A stretch of DNA of 35,929 nt from Actinomadura montaniterrae (GCF_008923365.1 NZ_WBMR01000087.1:1-35929); one strand, 5' to 3'; positions 8,547-16,768 are shown, counted from the first letter of the stretch. Program-made: numbers and translations. The notes: a model not told the origin generated them from the letters alone.

Positions 8547-8555
8547 TGTGGATAA
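8547..8555 (-). promoter_or_regulatory. Consensus DnaA box upstream of recF
   Basis: TGTGGATAA on the plus strand is TTATCCACA on the minus strand, the exact DnaA box consensus. It lies 52 bp upstream of the recF start, between recF and gnd. The surrounding 16 bases (8543-8558) are repeated exactly at 17032-17047. A role in recF-dciA expression or DnaA titration is inferred. Confidence 0.6.
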
Positions 8556-8583
8556 CTCCCCCGGAGGGCCGGGCCTCCGGAGG

Positions 8584-9504
8584 TCAGACCTTCGGGGGGT
8601 TCACGTCGGCGCCGGGGGAGTCGGCGCCCTTCGCGGACTCGATCGCGTGCCCGCCGAACTGGTTCCGCAGCGCCGCGACGACCCGCATCGCGGGGGAGTC
8701 GTCCTGCCGGGACGCGAACCGCGCGAACAGCGACGCGCTGATCGCCGGCAGCGGCACCGCGTGCTCCACCGCGGCCTGCACCGTCCAGCGGCCCTCGCCG
8801 GAGTCGTTGGCGTAGCCGCGCAGGTCGTCCAGCTCCGGGTCGTCCTTCAGCGCGCGGTTCAGCAGGTCCAGCAGCCAGGACCGGATGACCGTGCCCTCCT
8901 GCCAGCTGAGGAACGTCTCCGGCACGCGGGTGACCAGCGGGCTCGCCTCGATCAGCTCGTAGCCCTCGCCGAACGCCTGCATCATCGCGTACTCGATGCC
9001 GTTGTGGACCATCTTCACGTAGTGGCCCGCGCCGATCTTCCCCGAGTGCACGAAGCCGTACTCGCCCTCCGGCTTGAGCGTCTCGAAGATCGGCATCATC
9101 CGCTTCACGTTGTCGTCGTCGCCGCCGACCATGAGCGCGTAGCCGTTCTGCAGGCCCCACACGCCGCCGCTGACACCGCAGTCGAGGAACCCGATGCCCT
9201 TCGCCGCCAGCTCCTCGCCGTGCTTCTGGTCGTCCACATAGTGTGAATTACCGCCGTCCACGACGAGGTCGCCCGGCGACAGCAGCTCCCCCAGCCTGTT
9301 GACGGTGTCCTGCGTCGGGCCGCCCGCGGGCACCATCACCCACACGGCGCGCGGCGGGGAGAGCCGCTCGACCAGCTCCTCGACCGAGCCGACGTCGCTG
9401 ATGTCGGGGTTGCGGTCGTAGCCGACGATCGTGTGACCGCCGCGCCGCAGCCGCTCGGCCATGTTCGCGCCCATCTTGCCCAGGCCGATGATGCCCAGCT
9501 CCAT
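8584..9504 (-). CDS. gnd: 6-phosphogluconate dehydrogenase, decarboxylating, short NAD-type
   Basis: Oxidises 6-phosphogluconate to ribulose 5-phosphate and CO2. 306 residues from ATG 9504, preceded by GGGGAG at 8 bases; the upstream GTG at 9510 would be too close. The N-terminal Rossmann motif GLGKMGANMAERL, substrate-loop CGVSGGVWGLQNGYALMVGG and the catalytic Lys/Asn segment HYVKMVHNGIEYAMMQ are present. At about 300 residues this is the short GntZ/YqeC class, usually NAD-preferring, rather than the 470-residue NADP enzyme. The C-terminus ends in a Pro/Asp tail. Location between dnaN and recF is a known actinobacterial arrangement and does not indicate a replication role. Confidence 0.93.
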   Translation of the reverse strand: MELGIIGLGKMGANMAERLRRGGHTIVGYDRNPDISDVGSVEELVERLSPPRAVWVMVPAGGPTQDTVNRLGELLSPGDLVVDGGNSHYVDDQKHGEELAAKGIGFLDCGVSGGVWGLQNGYALMVGGDDDNVKRMMPIFETLKPEGEYGFVHSGKIGAGHYVKMVHNGIEYAMMQAFGEGYELIEASPLVTRVPETFLSWQEGTVIRSWLLDLLNRALKDDPELDDLRGYANDSGEGRWTVQAAVEHAVPLPAISASLFARFASRQDDSPAMRVVAALRNQFGGHAIESAKGADSPGADVNPPKV

Positions 9505-9540
9505 GCTCACTTCTCCCCTGTGCGTAGCTGCCCGTGCCCC

Positions 9541-9567
9541 GTCCGCGGGGGCGGCTCCCCCGCGGAC
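9541..9567 (-). terminator. Hairpin downstream of dnaN
   Basis: GTCCGCGGGGG (9541-9551) and CCCCCGCGGAC (9557-9567) form a perfect 11-bp stem with a 5-nt loop, 37 bp after the dnaN stop codon on the minus strand. No T-run follows, as is common in high-GC actinobacteria. Confidence 0.65.
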
Positions 9568-9603
9568 CGGTCGTCTCCCCCAGGTATGCCCCAGGACCGG
9601 TCT

Positions 9604-10746
9604 TTACCCAGACAACCGCACAGGCATGATCAGATAACGGTAGTTCGGGTTCTCACCGTCCTGCGGCGGCTTGCCGGTCAGCACCGCCGGCTTCGTCGGC
9701 GTCGTGAACGACAGCCGCGCGACGTCCGAGCCGATCGCGGAGAGCCCGTCGAGCAGGAACCCGGGGTTGAAGGCGATGTCGATGTCCTCGCCCTCCAGCG
9801 TCGCCTCCAGGGCCTCCACGGCCTGCGCCTCGTCGCCCGTCCCCGCCTCCAGGACGACCTCGCCCTGGCTGAACGACAGCCGCACCGGGGTGTTGCGCTC
9901 GGCGACCAGCGACACGCGCTTCACCGCCTCGATGAACTGCGCCGTCTGCACCTCCGCCAGGCCCGCGTACTCGCTCGGCAGCAGCGACCGGTACTTGACG
10001 AAGTCGCCGTCCAGCAGCCGCGACGTGGTGCGCCGCCCGCCGCCCTCGAAGCCGATCATGCCCTCGCCGGAGCCGCCGGTCCCGGCCAGCGCCATCGACA
10101 CCTCGGCGCCCGCCGTCAGCGACTTGGCGGTGTCGGCGAGCGTCTTCGCCGGGACGAGCGCGACCGCGGAGAAGTCCGGCCGCTCCGGCTTCCAGTGCAG
10201 CTCCCGGACGGCCAGCCGGTACCGGTCGGTCGACGCGAGCGTGACCGTCTCGCCCTCGATCTCCACGCGCACGCCGGTGAGCATCGGGATCGTGTCGTCC
10301 TTGCCCGCCGCGATCGCGACCTGCGCGACGGCCGCCGCGAACTCGTCGCTGCCCACCGCGCCCGCAGCCGGCGGCATCTCCGGCAGCGACGGGTAGTCCT
10401 CCACAGGCATGGTGAGGAGGGTGAACTTCGCGCTCCCGCAGCGCAGCATCACCTTCGCGCCGTCGGTCGTCACCTCCACAGGGTGGGGAGGAAGGCTGCG
10501 CGAGATCTCGGCGAGCAGCCGCCCGGACACCAGCGCCGTCCCCGCCTCCTCCACGTCGATCTCCGTGGAGACCTGCGCGGAGACCTCGTAGTCGAACGCC
10601 GACAGCTTCAGGCGGTCGTCGTTGCCTTCGCCTCCGGCGACGATGTGCATGCCCGCGAGAACCGGCACCGGGGGCCGGACCGGCAGCGTGCGCGCCGTCC
10701 AGGCCACGGCGTCGGCCAGGGCGTCTCTGTCGATGCGGAACTTCAA
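9604..10746 (-). CDS. dnaN: DNA polymerase III beta subunit (sliding clamp)
   Basis: Ring-shaped processivity clamp for DNA polymerase III, also a docking site for repair and initiation-control proteins. 380 residues from TTG 10746. The TTG has AGGAGG nine bases upstream and gives the family start MKFRIDRDALADAVAW; the frame extending to 10776 is rejected. Three repeated clamp folds can be recognised, including RTLPVRPPVPVLAGM, TGVRVEIEGETVTLASTDRYRLA and the terminal YLIMPVRL. Length is normal. It is transcribed away from oriC and is the first gene left of the origin. Confidence 0.97.
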   Translation of the reverse strand: MKFRIDRDALADAVAWTARTLPVRPPVPVLAGMHIVAGGEGNDDRLKLSAFDYEVSAQVSTEIDVEEAGTALVSGRLLAEISRSLPPHPVEVTTDGAKVMLRCGSAKFTLLTMPVEDYPSLPEMPPAAGAVGSDEFAAAVAQVAIAAGKDDTIPMLTGVRVEIEGETVTLASTDRYRLAVRELHWKPERPDFSAVALVPAKTLADTAKSLTAGAEVSMALAGTGGSGEGMIGFEGGGRRTTSRLLDGDFVKYRSLLPSEYAGLAEVQTAQFIEAVKRVSLVAERNTPVRLSFSQGEVVLEAGTGDEAQAVEALEATLEGEDIDIAFNPGFLLDGLSAIGSDVARLSFTTPTKPAVLTGKPPQDGENPNYRYLIMPVRLSG

Positions 10747-11399
10747 GGGGACCCGCCTCCTGCAGGTGTCGGACAAGGGTGAGGTGGACCGGCCTCGGCT
10801 CGGGCGCTCGGGGCGCGTTGTCCCCAGGCCCTAGCTTGAGTCGGATCTTTTCTTGGGTAGAGAACTAGTGCAGTACCAGTAATAGGGGCCGTGGATAGTG
10901 TGGACAGACCACGTTCTCGCAGGTGAGGCCGCGAATCTCTGTCCACGGGGGCTGTGCATCGGCGGTGGACGCCGCGGGCCGCGCTGGGGACGGCGAATCC
11001 GTCCCCACACGTCATCCTCACGTCATCCCCCGGTTGTCCACGAGTTTTCCGCAGGTTCTCCCTGGTCGGCGCGGCGGCCGGCCGTCGTGGCGGGAACCGG
11101 CCGGGTCCGTCCCCAGGACGTCCCCAAGGCGTCCCCAGCTTGTCCACGGGTTCGTCCCCATGATGCCGGGTGGCCGTCCTCAGGGCTTCCACAATCGGTC
11201 CACGAGTCGTCCCCATGTTGTCCGCAGGTTTTCCCCGGCCTTCCCGCCGGGATCCCCAGGGTTATCCCCAGGCTGTGCGTGTCGATCTTGGTTTCGGCGG
11301 TCGTCCGGCGAGGCTTCGATCGGGCGTTCGAACAGGCCTGTGCACGGTACTCGTCCACAGCCCGGGACGGCCCGGCGGGGCCCGTCCCCAGGCTTTTCC
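10747..11399. other. oriC: Chromosomal replication origin (oriC) with many DnaA boxes
   Basis: 653-bp dnaN-dnaA spacer. Boxes matching TTGTCCAC or close variants on the plus strand are at 10939 (CTGTCCACG), 11034 and 11140 (TTGTCCACG), 11196 (CGGTCCACG), 11218 (TTGTCCGCA) and 11351 (TCGTCCACA). TCCCCA-type variants are at 10818 (TTGTCCCCA), 10999, 11107, 11152, 11207 and 11262 (TTATCCCCA). On the minus strand there are boxes at 10899-10907 (CTGTCCACA) and 10890-10898 (CTATCCACG). Most point the same way, towards dnaA, and spacing is irregular. The dnaA-dnaN position and GC-tolerant box type are as established for Streptomyces and relatives. Boxes were found by eye, so the list is not exhaustive. 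Confidence 0.93.
10831..10888. other. AT-richer stretch in oriC, candidate unwinding element
   Basis: This is the lowest-GC part of the spacer, with CTAGCTTGAGTCGG, ATCTTTTCTT and AACTAGTGCAGTACC-like segments. It adjoins the minus-strand boxes at 10890-10907 and lies close to dnaN. Duplex unwinding elements usually flank a box array in this way. The dnaN promoter may lie in the same DNA. Confidence 0.45.
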
Positions 11400-13682
11400 T
11401 CAGCGCTTGCGCGCCTGGTGCTTGATCCGCCCCGTCAGCTCGGTGACCTGGTTGTAGATCGCGCGGCGCTCCGCCATCAGCGACCGGATCTTCCGCTCGG
11501 CGTGCATCACCGTGGTGTGGTCGCGGCCCCCGAACTGCTGGCCGATCTTCGGCAGCGACAGGTCCGTCAGCTCCCGGCACAGGTACATCGCGATCTGCCG
11601 GGCCGTCACCAGCATCCGGGACCGCGACGGCCCGCACAGGTCCTCGATCGTGGTGCCGAAGTACTCCACCGTCTGCGCCATGATCATCGCGGCGGTGATC
11701 TCCGGGCCGGAGTCGTTCGGGATCAGGTCCTTCAGGACGATCTCCGCCAGCTTCATGTCGACCGACTGCCGGTTCAGGCTCGCGAACGCCGTCACCCGGA
11801 TCAGCGCGCCCTCCAGCTCCCGGATGTTCGTCGCGATCTGCGAGGCGATGAACTCCAGCACGTCCGGCGGCGCGGCGAGGCCCTCCTGGCGGGCCTTCTT
11901 CTGCAGGATCGCGATCCGGGTCTCCAGCTCGGGCGGCTGGACGTCGGTCGTCAGGCCCCACTCGAACCGGTTGCGCAGCCGGTCCTCCAGCGTGACCAGC
12001 TCCTTCGGCGGACGGTCGCTGGAGATCACGATCTGCTTGCTGGCGTTGTGGAGGGTGTTGAAGGTGTGGAAGAACTCCTCCTGCGTCTGCTCCTTGCCCT
12101 CCAGGAACTGGATGTCGTCGACGAGCAGGATGTCGACGTCCCGGTAGCGGCGGCGGAACCCGTCCGCCTTGCCGTCCCGGATCGAGTTGATGAAGTCGTT
12201 CGTGAACTCCTCGGAGCTGACGTACCGGACCCGCGCGCCGTTGAACAGGCTCTGCGCGTAGTGGCCGATCGCGTGCAGCAGGTGCGTCTTGCCGAGGCCC
12301 GAGTCGCCGTAGATGAACAGCGGGTTGTACGCCTTGGCGGGCTGCTCGGCGACCGCGACGGCCGCCGCGTGCGCGAACCGGTTCGAGGAGCCGATGACGA
12401 ACGTCTCGAACGTGTACTTCGGGTTCAGGCGGGCGTGCTCGGACGCACCGGCACCGCCCTGGCCTCCGCCGCCCTCGCCCCGCGCGCCCCCCGGGGCACC
12501 CGGGGCACCCGGGGCACCCGAGCCGGCAGGGCTTCCGGGACCTCCGGGTCCGCCTGGGCCGGGGCCAGGGCCTCCGGGGCCGGACGGGCCGCCGGGTGCC
12601 GGGACCGGTCCACGCGAGTCGGACGCCTCGTCGTCGCGGAAACCGCCTTCACCCCGGTACGGCGGCTCATCACCCCTATAGGTCTCTTCTCCCCGGTACT
12701 GCTCGGACGCCGAATACTGCTCCGGGCCCGTGTACGACTGCTCCGCGCCAGGGAACTCCGTCTTGTACGACTCCTCGTCGCGCCCTAGCGAAGCCTCACC
12801 CGGACCGTGCTGAGACTCCCGCCCGAGCGGTTCGCCGCGCCCCCCCGGACGCAGCGGGCCGAGCGTCCGATCGTTGAGATGCGAAGGCGCATGCGGGGGC
12901 CTTCCGGGAGGCTCGCCCCCATAGCCCTCCGAACCGCCGAACCCTTCCTGCGGACGTCCGCGCCCCGGAAAGCCCGGGACGTTCCCCCGGTCGTACGAGG
13001 ACGGGCCCCGCCCGCCCGGCCCGGCGCCGTACGCCGGCGGACGCGGCGCGGGCGGGAACGGCGCGCCGTGGTCGTTGTCACGCTGCGGCCATCCACGATC
13101 ATCGTCGTCCTGTGGATATCCACCGGGAAGGCCGGGCCTGTGGGTAACTTCGGACGGCGCGCGGTACCCCGGGTCGCCGTACGGCTGCTCCGGGTACGGA
13201 CGGTCGCCGTAATCCTGACGCTCCGAGTAAGGAGAGTCCCCGTACTGCTGCTGATCCGCGAAGGGCCGGTCGCGGTCACGGTCGCGCTCGCGGTCATCGA
13301 GGGGCCGTTCGCCATAAGAGGAAGGCGCGGACTCGTGCGGGCCCCCGCCCGGCACCGGCGCCGGCAGCGGCTCGCCCGACCCGGCGCGGGAACCGCCGCC
13401 CGGACCCGGCCCGGGCACCGCGGGCGGCTCCGGCTGGACCGTCACCGCGACACGGATCTCCCTGCCCAGCTCATGGGAGAGCGCCTGCGTGATGAGGTTG
13501 CGCAGCCGGGTCTCCAGCGCGTCCTTGGCGAACTCGTTCGGCGCCGCGAGCAGCGCCGTCCCCTCCACCAGGGCCAGCGGGCGGACCATCGGCAGCCATG
13601 CGCGGTAGCTCGGGGACAGATCGCTCTCAGACAGCGCGGTGAGGGTCCGGGCCCAGACCGATCCGAGATCCTGACCGTCCAT
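11400..13682 (-). CDS. dnaA: Chromosomal replication initiator protein DnaA, very long linker
   Basis: AAA+ initiator that binds DnaA boxes and melts oriC. 760 residues from ATG 13682, with GGAGGGG about nine bases upstream; TTG 13688 is too close. Domain I (1 to about 83) includes WARTLTALSESDLSPSYRAWL. Residues about 85-415 form a low-complexity domain II rich in Pro, Gly, Tyr, Asp and Glu, with Tyr-containing units such as YGDRPYPEQPYGD and EQYRGEETYRGDE and a Gly-Ala-Pro tract. Domain III has NPKYTFETFVIG, Walker A GDSGLGKT (459-466), Walker B LLVDDIQFLEG and sensor ISSDRPP. Domain IV carries the DNA-binding signature GGRDHTTVMHAERKI. E. coli DnaA has 467 residues and Streptomyces about 650, so the linker is unusually long. 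Two DnaA boxes upstream suggest autoregulation. Confidence 0.97.
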   Translation of the reverse strand: MDGQDLGSVWARTLTALSESDLSPSYRAWLPMVRPLALVEGTALLAAPNEFAKDALETRLRNLITQALSHELGREIRVAVTVQPEPPAVPGPGPGGGSRAGSGEPLPAPVPGGGPHESAPSSYGERPLDDRERDRDRDRPFADQQQYGDSPYSERQDYGDRPYPEQPYGDPGYRAPSEVTHRPGLPGGYPQDDDDRGWPQRDNDHGAPFPPAPRPPAYGAGPGGRGPSSYDRGNVPGFPGRGRPQEGFGGSEGYGGEPPGRPPHAPSHLNDRTLGPLRPGGRGEPLGRESQHGPGEASLGRDEESYKTEFPGAEQSYTGPEQYSASEQYRGEETYRGDEPPYRGEGGFRDDEASDSRGPVPAPGGPSGPGGPGPGPGGPGGPGSPAGSGAPGAPGAPGGARGEGGGGQGGAGASEHARLNPKYTFETFVIGSSNRFAHAAAVAVAEQPAKAYNPLFIYGDSGLGKTHLLHAIGHYAQSLFNGARVRYVSSEEFTNDFINSIRDGKADGFRRRYRDVDILLVDDIQFLEGKEQTQEEFFHTFNTLHNASKQIVISSDRPPKELVTLEDRLRNRFEWGLTTDVQPPELETRIAILQKKARQEGLAAPPDVLEFIASQIATNIRELEGALIRVTAFASLNRQSVDMKLAEIVLKDLIPNDSGPEITAAMIMAQTVEYFGTTIEDLCGPSRSRMLVTARQIAMYLCRELTDLSLPKIGQQFGGRDHTTVMHAERKIRSLMAERRAIYNQVTELTGRIKHQARKR

Positions 13683-13802
13683 GCGCAAGGTCCCCTCCCC
13701 ACAACTCCGGTCAACGGAGTACCTGACCGCCCGGCTCTCCCACGGGTCACGACCCGCCTCAGGGGGCTCGGCCGCGACGCGGAAGCCTTACTCTCTCACG
13801 AG

Positions 13803-13823
13803 TTGTCCACAGAGTTGTCCACA
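13803..13823. promoter_or_regulatory. Tandem DnaA boxes upstream of dnaA
   Basis: TTGTCCACA occurs at 13803-13811 and 13815-13823, spaced 12 bp start to start, on the plus strand. They lie 121-141 bp upstream of the dnaA start and just downstream of a candidate dnaA promoter. Paired boxes at this place are known to mediate DnaA autoregulation in Streptomyces and other bacteria. Confidence 0.8.
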
Positions 13824-13828
13824 TGCTG

Positions 13829-13856
13829 TGCATAGGCATGAGGGACCCTGTGCAAA
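13829..13856 (-). promoter_or_regulatory. Candidate dnaA promoter
   Basis: On the minus strand TTTGCA (plus 13851-13856) and TATGCA (13829-13834) are separated by 16 bp. The predicted start site would fall on the two DnaA boxes at 13803-13823, which suits repression by DnaA. The -35 is imperfect. Confidence 0.4.
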
Positions 13857-14151
13857 ACTCCGCCGCGAGGTTCGGCGAAGGCGGGAACGGGAGGTCTCCG
13901 GCCACCTCGGCGGCCGGTGCGCGTGCGGTTGTCCAACGGGGGTCCGGCGGGCGGAACACCGACCGCGATCCCAGATCGTCACAGGAATGTCGGCGTGCCC
14001 GGAGGGACGACCTTAACCCCTGCCGATCGCCCGCCGCAACACGAAGCCGGCCCCGACCAACGGCCGCCGCCCAACCGCCTTGCGGGACGGCCCCGGACGG
14101 ACCCGGACGGCCCCGGAGGCGCGGGTTTCGCCGCTGGGGCCGGTGATCCGT

Positions 14152-14181
14152 TTGACCCGGCGGCCGGGTAGCCCGTAACGT
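14152..14181 (+). promoter_or_regulatory. Promoter of the rpmH-rnpA operon
   Basis: TTGACC (14152-14157), an 18-bp spacer and TAACGT (14176-14181) make a good housekeeping-type promoter. Transcription would begin about 150 bp before rpmH. The rest of the dnaA-rpmH spacer, 13857-14338, shows no gene that I can support. Confidence 0.6.
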
Positions 14182-14338
14182 GCTGAGGTCGAGTCGCATC
14201 GACGGAGGTGACGCGTGCCCGCCGGTCGTCCGTCCGGACGGCACGGGTGGGCCCCCGCTGCGGGGGACCGAACGCGGGCCCTCGATGCGAGCTATCGCGC
14301 CTTTCTAGTCGAACCGACCGCAGCACTGGAGCCTCAAA

Positions 14339-14476
14339 GTGAGCAAGCGTACATTCCAGCCGAACAACCGCCGCCGCCACAAGAAGCACGGCTTCCGGCT
14401 GCGGATGCGCACGCGCGCCGGGCGCGCCATCCTCTCCTCGCGGCGCGGCAAGGGCCGCGCCCGCGTCGCGGTCTGA
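14339..14476 (+). CDS. rpmH: 50S ribosomal protein L34
   Basis: 45-residue basic protein of the large ribosomal subunit. The sequence begins SKRTFQPNNRRRHKKHGFR and continues with RMRTRAGRAILSSRR, which is diagnostic of L34. The GTG start has GGAG seven bases upstream. rnpA begins 12 bp downstream; the rpmH-rnpA pairing beside dnaA is nearly universal in bacteria. The gene is too short for most length cut-offs but the match is unambiguous. Confidence 0.98.
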   Translation: MSKRTFQPNNRRRHKKHGFRLRMRTRAGRAILSSRRGKGRARVAV

Positions 14477-14488
14477 CCGACCCCTCTC

Positions 14489-14857
14489 ATGCTGCCGTCC
14501 GGGCACCGGATGCGGCGGCGGGACGACTTCTCGTTGGCCGTCCGGCGCGGGCGACGCGCCGGACGGCCTAACGTCGTCGTCCACCTGCTCCGCGGGGAAG
14601 GGGACGCGGACGCCGCCGGCCCGGCACTGGTCGGGTTCATCGTGGCGCGCAACGTCGGCAACGCCGTCACCCGCAACGCGGTGCGGCGCCGGCTCCGGCA
14701 CCTCGCGCGCGGGCACGTGGACCGGCTTCCACCGGGTAGCCTGCTCGTAGTGCGCGCCAACCCCCGCGCGGGCGAGGCGCGCCCAGACGAGCTGGCCGCG
14801 GATCTGGAGTCGGCGCTCGACCGGCTGCTGCGGCCCGCGTCCAAGGGGCGGAGATGA
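14489..14857 (+). CDS. rnpA: Ribonuclease P protein component
   Basis: Protein cofactor of RNase P, which trims the 5' leader of precursor tRNAs. 122 residues. The N-terminus MLPSGHRMRRRDDFSLAVRRGRRA is family-typical and fixes the ATG start, although no clear ribosome site precedes it, so it may be translationally coupled to rpmH. The RNA-binding signature is visible as FIVARNVGNAVTRNAVRRRL. The C-terminal tail is short and basic. The stop codon overlaps the yidD start (ATGA, 14854-14857), pointing to coupled translation. Confidence 0.96.
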   Translation: MLPSGHRMRRRDDFSLAVRRGRRAGRPNVVVHLLRGEGDADAAGPALVGFIVARNVGNAVTRNAVRRRLRHLARGHVDRLPPGSLLVVRANPRAGEARPDELAADLESALDRLLRPASKGRR

Positions 14858-15225
14858 GGAACCGGCACGGGGAACCGTTCACCGACCAGCGCCCGGCGAC
14901 CACCCCTGGTCCGGTCGCCGCGGTGTTGATCCTTCTCGTCCGCGCCTACCGCCGCTTCTTGAGTCCCCTGCTCGGGCAGCAGTGCCGCTTCACCCCGTCC
15001 TGCAGCACCTACGGCCTCAAGGCCCTCCAGGTGCACGGGGCGGCGCGCGGCACATGGCTGACGGTCCGCCGGATCGCGCGGTGCCACCCGTTCCACCCCG
15101 GCGGCTACGACCCGGTGCCGCCGAAGAAGACGCCGACCGCGAAGGCGAAGGCGGCTTCTTCGAACTCCGGCCGCAAGGAGAGCGGCCCCGCCCTAGCAGA
15201 GCCCAAGGAGCTGCCCGGTGCTTGA
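14854..15225 (+). CDS. yidD: Membrane protein insertion efficiency factor YidD
   Basis: 123 residues. YidD is a small membrane-associated protein that assists YidC-dependent insertion. The conserved core runs from IRAYRRFLSPLL-like VRAYRRFLSPLLGQQCRFTP through SCSTYGLKALQVHG to RIARCHPFHPGGYDPVP. The three conserved Cys residues (QQC, SCS, RCH) are present. An N-terminal stretch of about 25 residues and a Lys/Ser/Pro-rich tail of about 35 residues extend beyond the core. It overlaps rnpA by 4 nt and the yidC start by 8 nt, so the three genes are read as one unit. Confidence 0.95.
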   Translation: MRNRHGEPFTDQRPATTPGPVAAVLILLVRAYRRFLSPLLGQQCRFTPSCSTYGLKALQVHGAARGTWLTVRRIARCHPFHPGGYDPVPPKKTPTAKAKAASSNSGRKESGPALAEPKELPGA

Positions 15226-16246
15226 CTGGCTATACCAGATCGTCTCTCAGCTCATCGTGTGGATTCACGCGGGGCTGAGTGTCGTCTTCCCCAAGGACAG
15301 CGGATGGGCGTGGGGCGGCTCGATCATCCTGCTGACCGTCATGCTGCGGCTCATCCTCGTCCCGCTGTTCGTGAAGCAGATCCACGCCTCACGGAAGATG
15401 CAGGAGCTGAACCCGAAGGTTCAGGCGCTGCGCAAGAAGTACAAGAACGACAAGCAGCGCCTCAACCAGGAGGTCATGAAGCTCTACCAGGAGAACGGCG
15501 CGAACCCGCTGTCGGGCTGCCTTCCCCTGGTCGTGCAGATGCCGGTCTTCATCGGCCTGTTCCAGACCCTCAAGCGGATCTCGGACGCCAAGCCGGGGCA
15601 CGGCGTGTTCGCGATGTCGGCGGACCTGGTGCAGAGCGCCCAGCACGCCAACATCTTCGGCGCGCACATCCCCGACACCTTCCTGAACGCCTGGAGCGAC
15701 AAGACCTGGAGCGCGATCGTCGTCACCGGCATCGCCGTGGTGATCAGCTCCTGCACGACGTTCTTCACCGTCCGGGCCAGCATGAAGCGCCAGCCCGCCG
15801 CGGCGGCCGACGCCAACCCGATGATGCAGGCGCAGAAGATGATGGTCTTCCTCGCGCCGCTGTTCGGCCTGTTCGGCCTCGGCTTCCCGCTGGGCGTCCT
15901 CATGTACTGGGTGACGTCGAACAGCTGGACGCTCGCGCAGCAGCACTACATCTACAAGCGGTTCCCTCCGCCCGGCGAGAAGGCGGACGACACCGCCACC
16001 GCGAAGACCACGGCGGGCGGCAAGACCGCCGGCACGAAGGCCGCGGGCTCGAAGGCCGCGGGTTCCAAGAGCGCCGGGAGCAAGGCCGCCGCCGGGAAGA
16101 ACGGCCAGGCGCCGTCCGGGATCAGGGCCAAGCTCAAGAAGGAGCCGGAGCCCGCGCCCGAGCCGGAGGACACCAAGCCGAAGGTCGTCCGCAACCAGCC
16201 GACCCGCAAGTCGCGCAGCAAGCGCAGCGGCAGCCAGAAGCGCTAG
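15218..16246 (+). CDS. yidC: Membrane protein insertase YidC
   Basis: Inserts and folds membrane proteins, alone or with SecYEG. 342 residues, the short Gram-positive form without the large periplasmic domain of E. coli. Membrane segments are at about residues 4-25, 30-52, 95-115, 165-187 and 208-235. The cytoplasmic coiled region KMQELNPKVQALRKKYKND and the GCLPLVVQMPVFIGLF segment are characteristic. The insertion-groove Arg is likely in MLRLILVPLF. The C-terminal 85 residues are Lys/Ala-rich, with repeated KAAGSK units, ending in a very basic tail that may touch the ribosome. The GTG start has AAGGAG seven bases upstream, inside the end of yidD. Confidence 0.95.
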   Translation: MLDWLYQIVSQLIVWIHAGLSVVFPKDSGWAWGGSIILLTVMLRLILVPLFVKQIHASRKMQELNPKVQALRKKYKNDKQRLNQEVMKLYQENGANPLSGCLPLVVQMPVFIGLFQTLKRISDAKPGHGVFAMSADLVQSAQHANIFGAHIPDTFLNAWSDKTWSAIVVTGIAVVISSCTTFFTVRASMKRQPAAAADANPMMQAQKMMVFLAPLFGLFGLGFPLGVLMYWVTSNSWTLAQQHYIYKRFPPPGEKADDTATAKTTAGGKTAGTKAAGSKAAGSKSAGSKAAAGKNGQAPSGIRAKLKKEPEPAPEPEDTKPKVVRNQPTRKSRSKRSGSQKR

Positions 16247-16282
16247 TTTGGACCCCTGTCCTCGCCGAAGAAGGAGACCCCG

Positions 16283-16768
16283 TTGAGCCAGACCGACACC
16301 ACCGAGGTCGACGTCCAGGCCCTCGAGCAGGAAGGCGAGATCGCCGCCGACTACATCGAGGGCCTGCTGGACATCGGTGACTACGACGGCGACATCGACA
16401 TGGACGTCGAGGGCGAGCGCGCCATCGTCGCGGTGGTCGGCGGATCGCTGGACGAGCTGGTCGGCAAGCGCGGCGAGGTCCTGGAGGCACTGCAGGAGCT
16501 GACCCGGCTGGCCGTGCACCGGCAGACCGGCAACCGCACCCGGCTGATGCTCGACATCGGCGGCTACCGCGAGCGCCGCCGCGCCGAGCTGACCAAGCTC
16601 GGCACCGACGTCGCCGACGAGGTGAAGCAGAGCGGCGAGTCCAAGCCGCTCGCGCCGATGACCCCGTTCGAGCGCAAGATCGTCCACGACGCGGTGGCGG
16701 CGGCCGGCCTGCGCAGCGAGTCCGAGGGCGAGGAGCCCGACCGCTACGTGGTCGTCCACCCGTCCTGA
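16283..16768 (+). CDS. khpB: Jag/KhpB-type RNA-binding protein (KH and R3H domains)
   Basis: 161 residues. An acidic start of about 45 residues (ALEQEGEIAADYIEGLLDI) leads into a KH domain (about 40-95) with the GSLDELVGKRGEVLEALQ loop. An R3H-type domain follows (about 95-161), with RERRRAELTKLG and MTPFERKIVHDAVAA and the end DRYVVVHPS. The Jag-N domain of firmicutes is absent, as usual in actinobacteria. The TTG start has AAGGAG six bases upstream. KhpB-type proteins bind RNA and affect cell elongation and division. The gene is 36 bp from yidC and closes the operon, followed by a strong terminator. Confidence 0.93.
   Translation: MSQTDTTEVDVQALEQEGEIAADYIEGLLDIGDYDGDIDMDVEGERAIVAVVGGSLDELVGKRGEVLEALQELTRLAVHRQTGNRTRLMLDIGGYRERRRAELTKLGTDVADEVKQSGESKPLAPMTPFERKIVHDAVAAAGLRSESEGEEPDRYVVVHPS

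Noticed and set aside
10898..12788. Open frames crossing oriC and running antisense to dnaA
   Set aside because: They cross the DnaA-box array, have no ribosome site, and read as low-complexity translations of box DNA and antisense dnaA.
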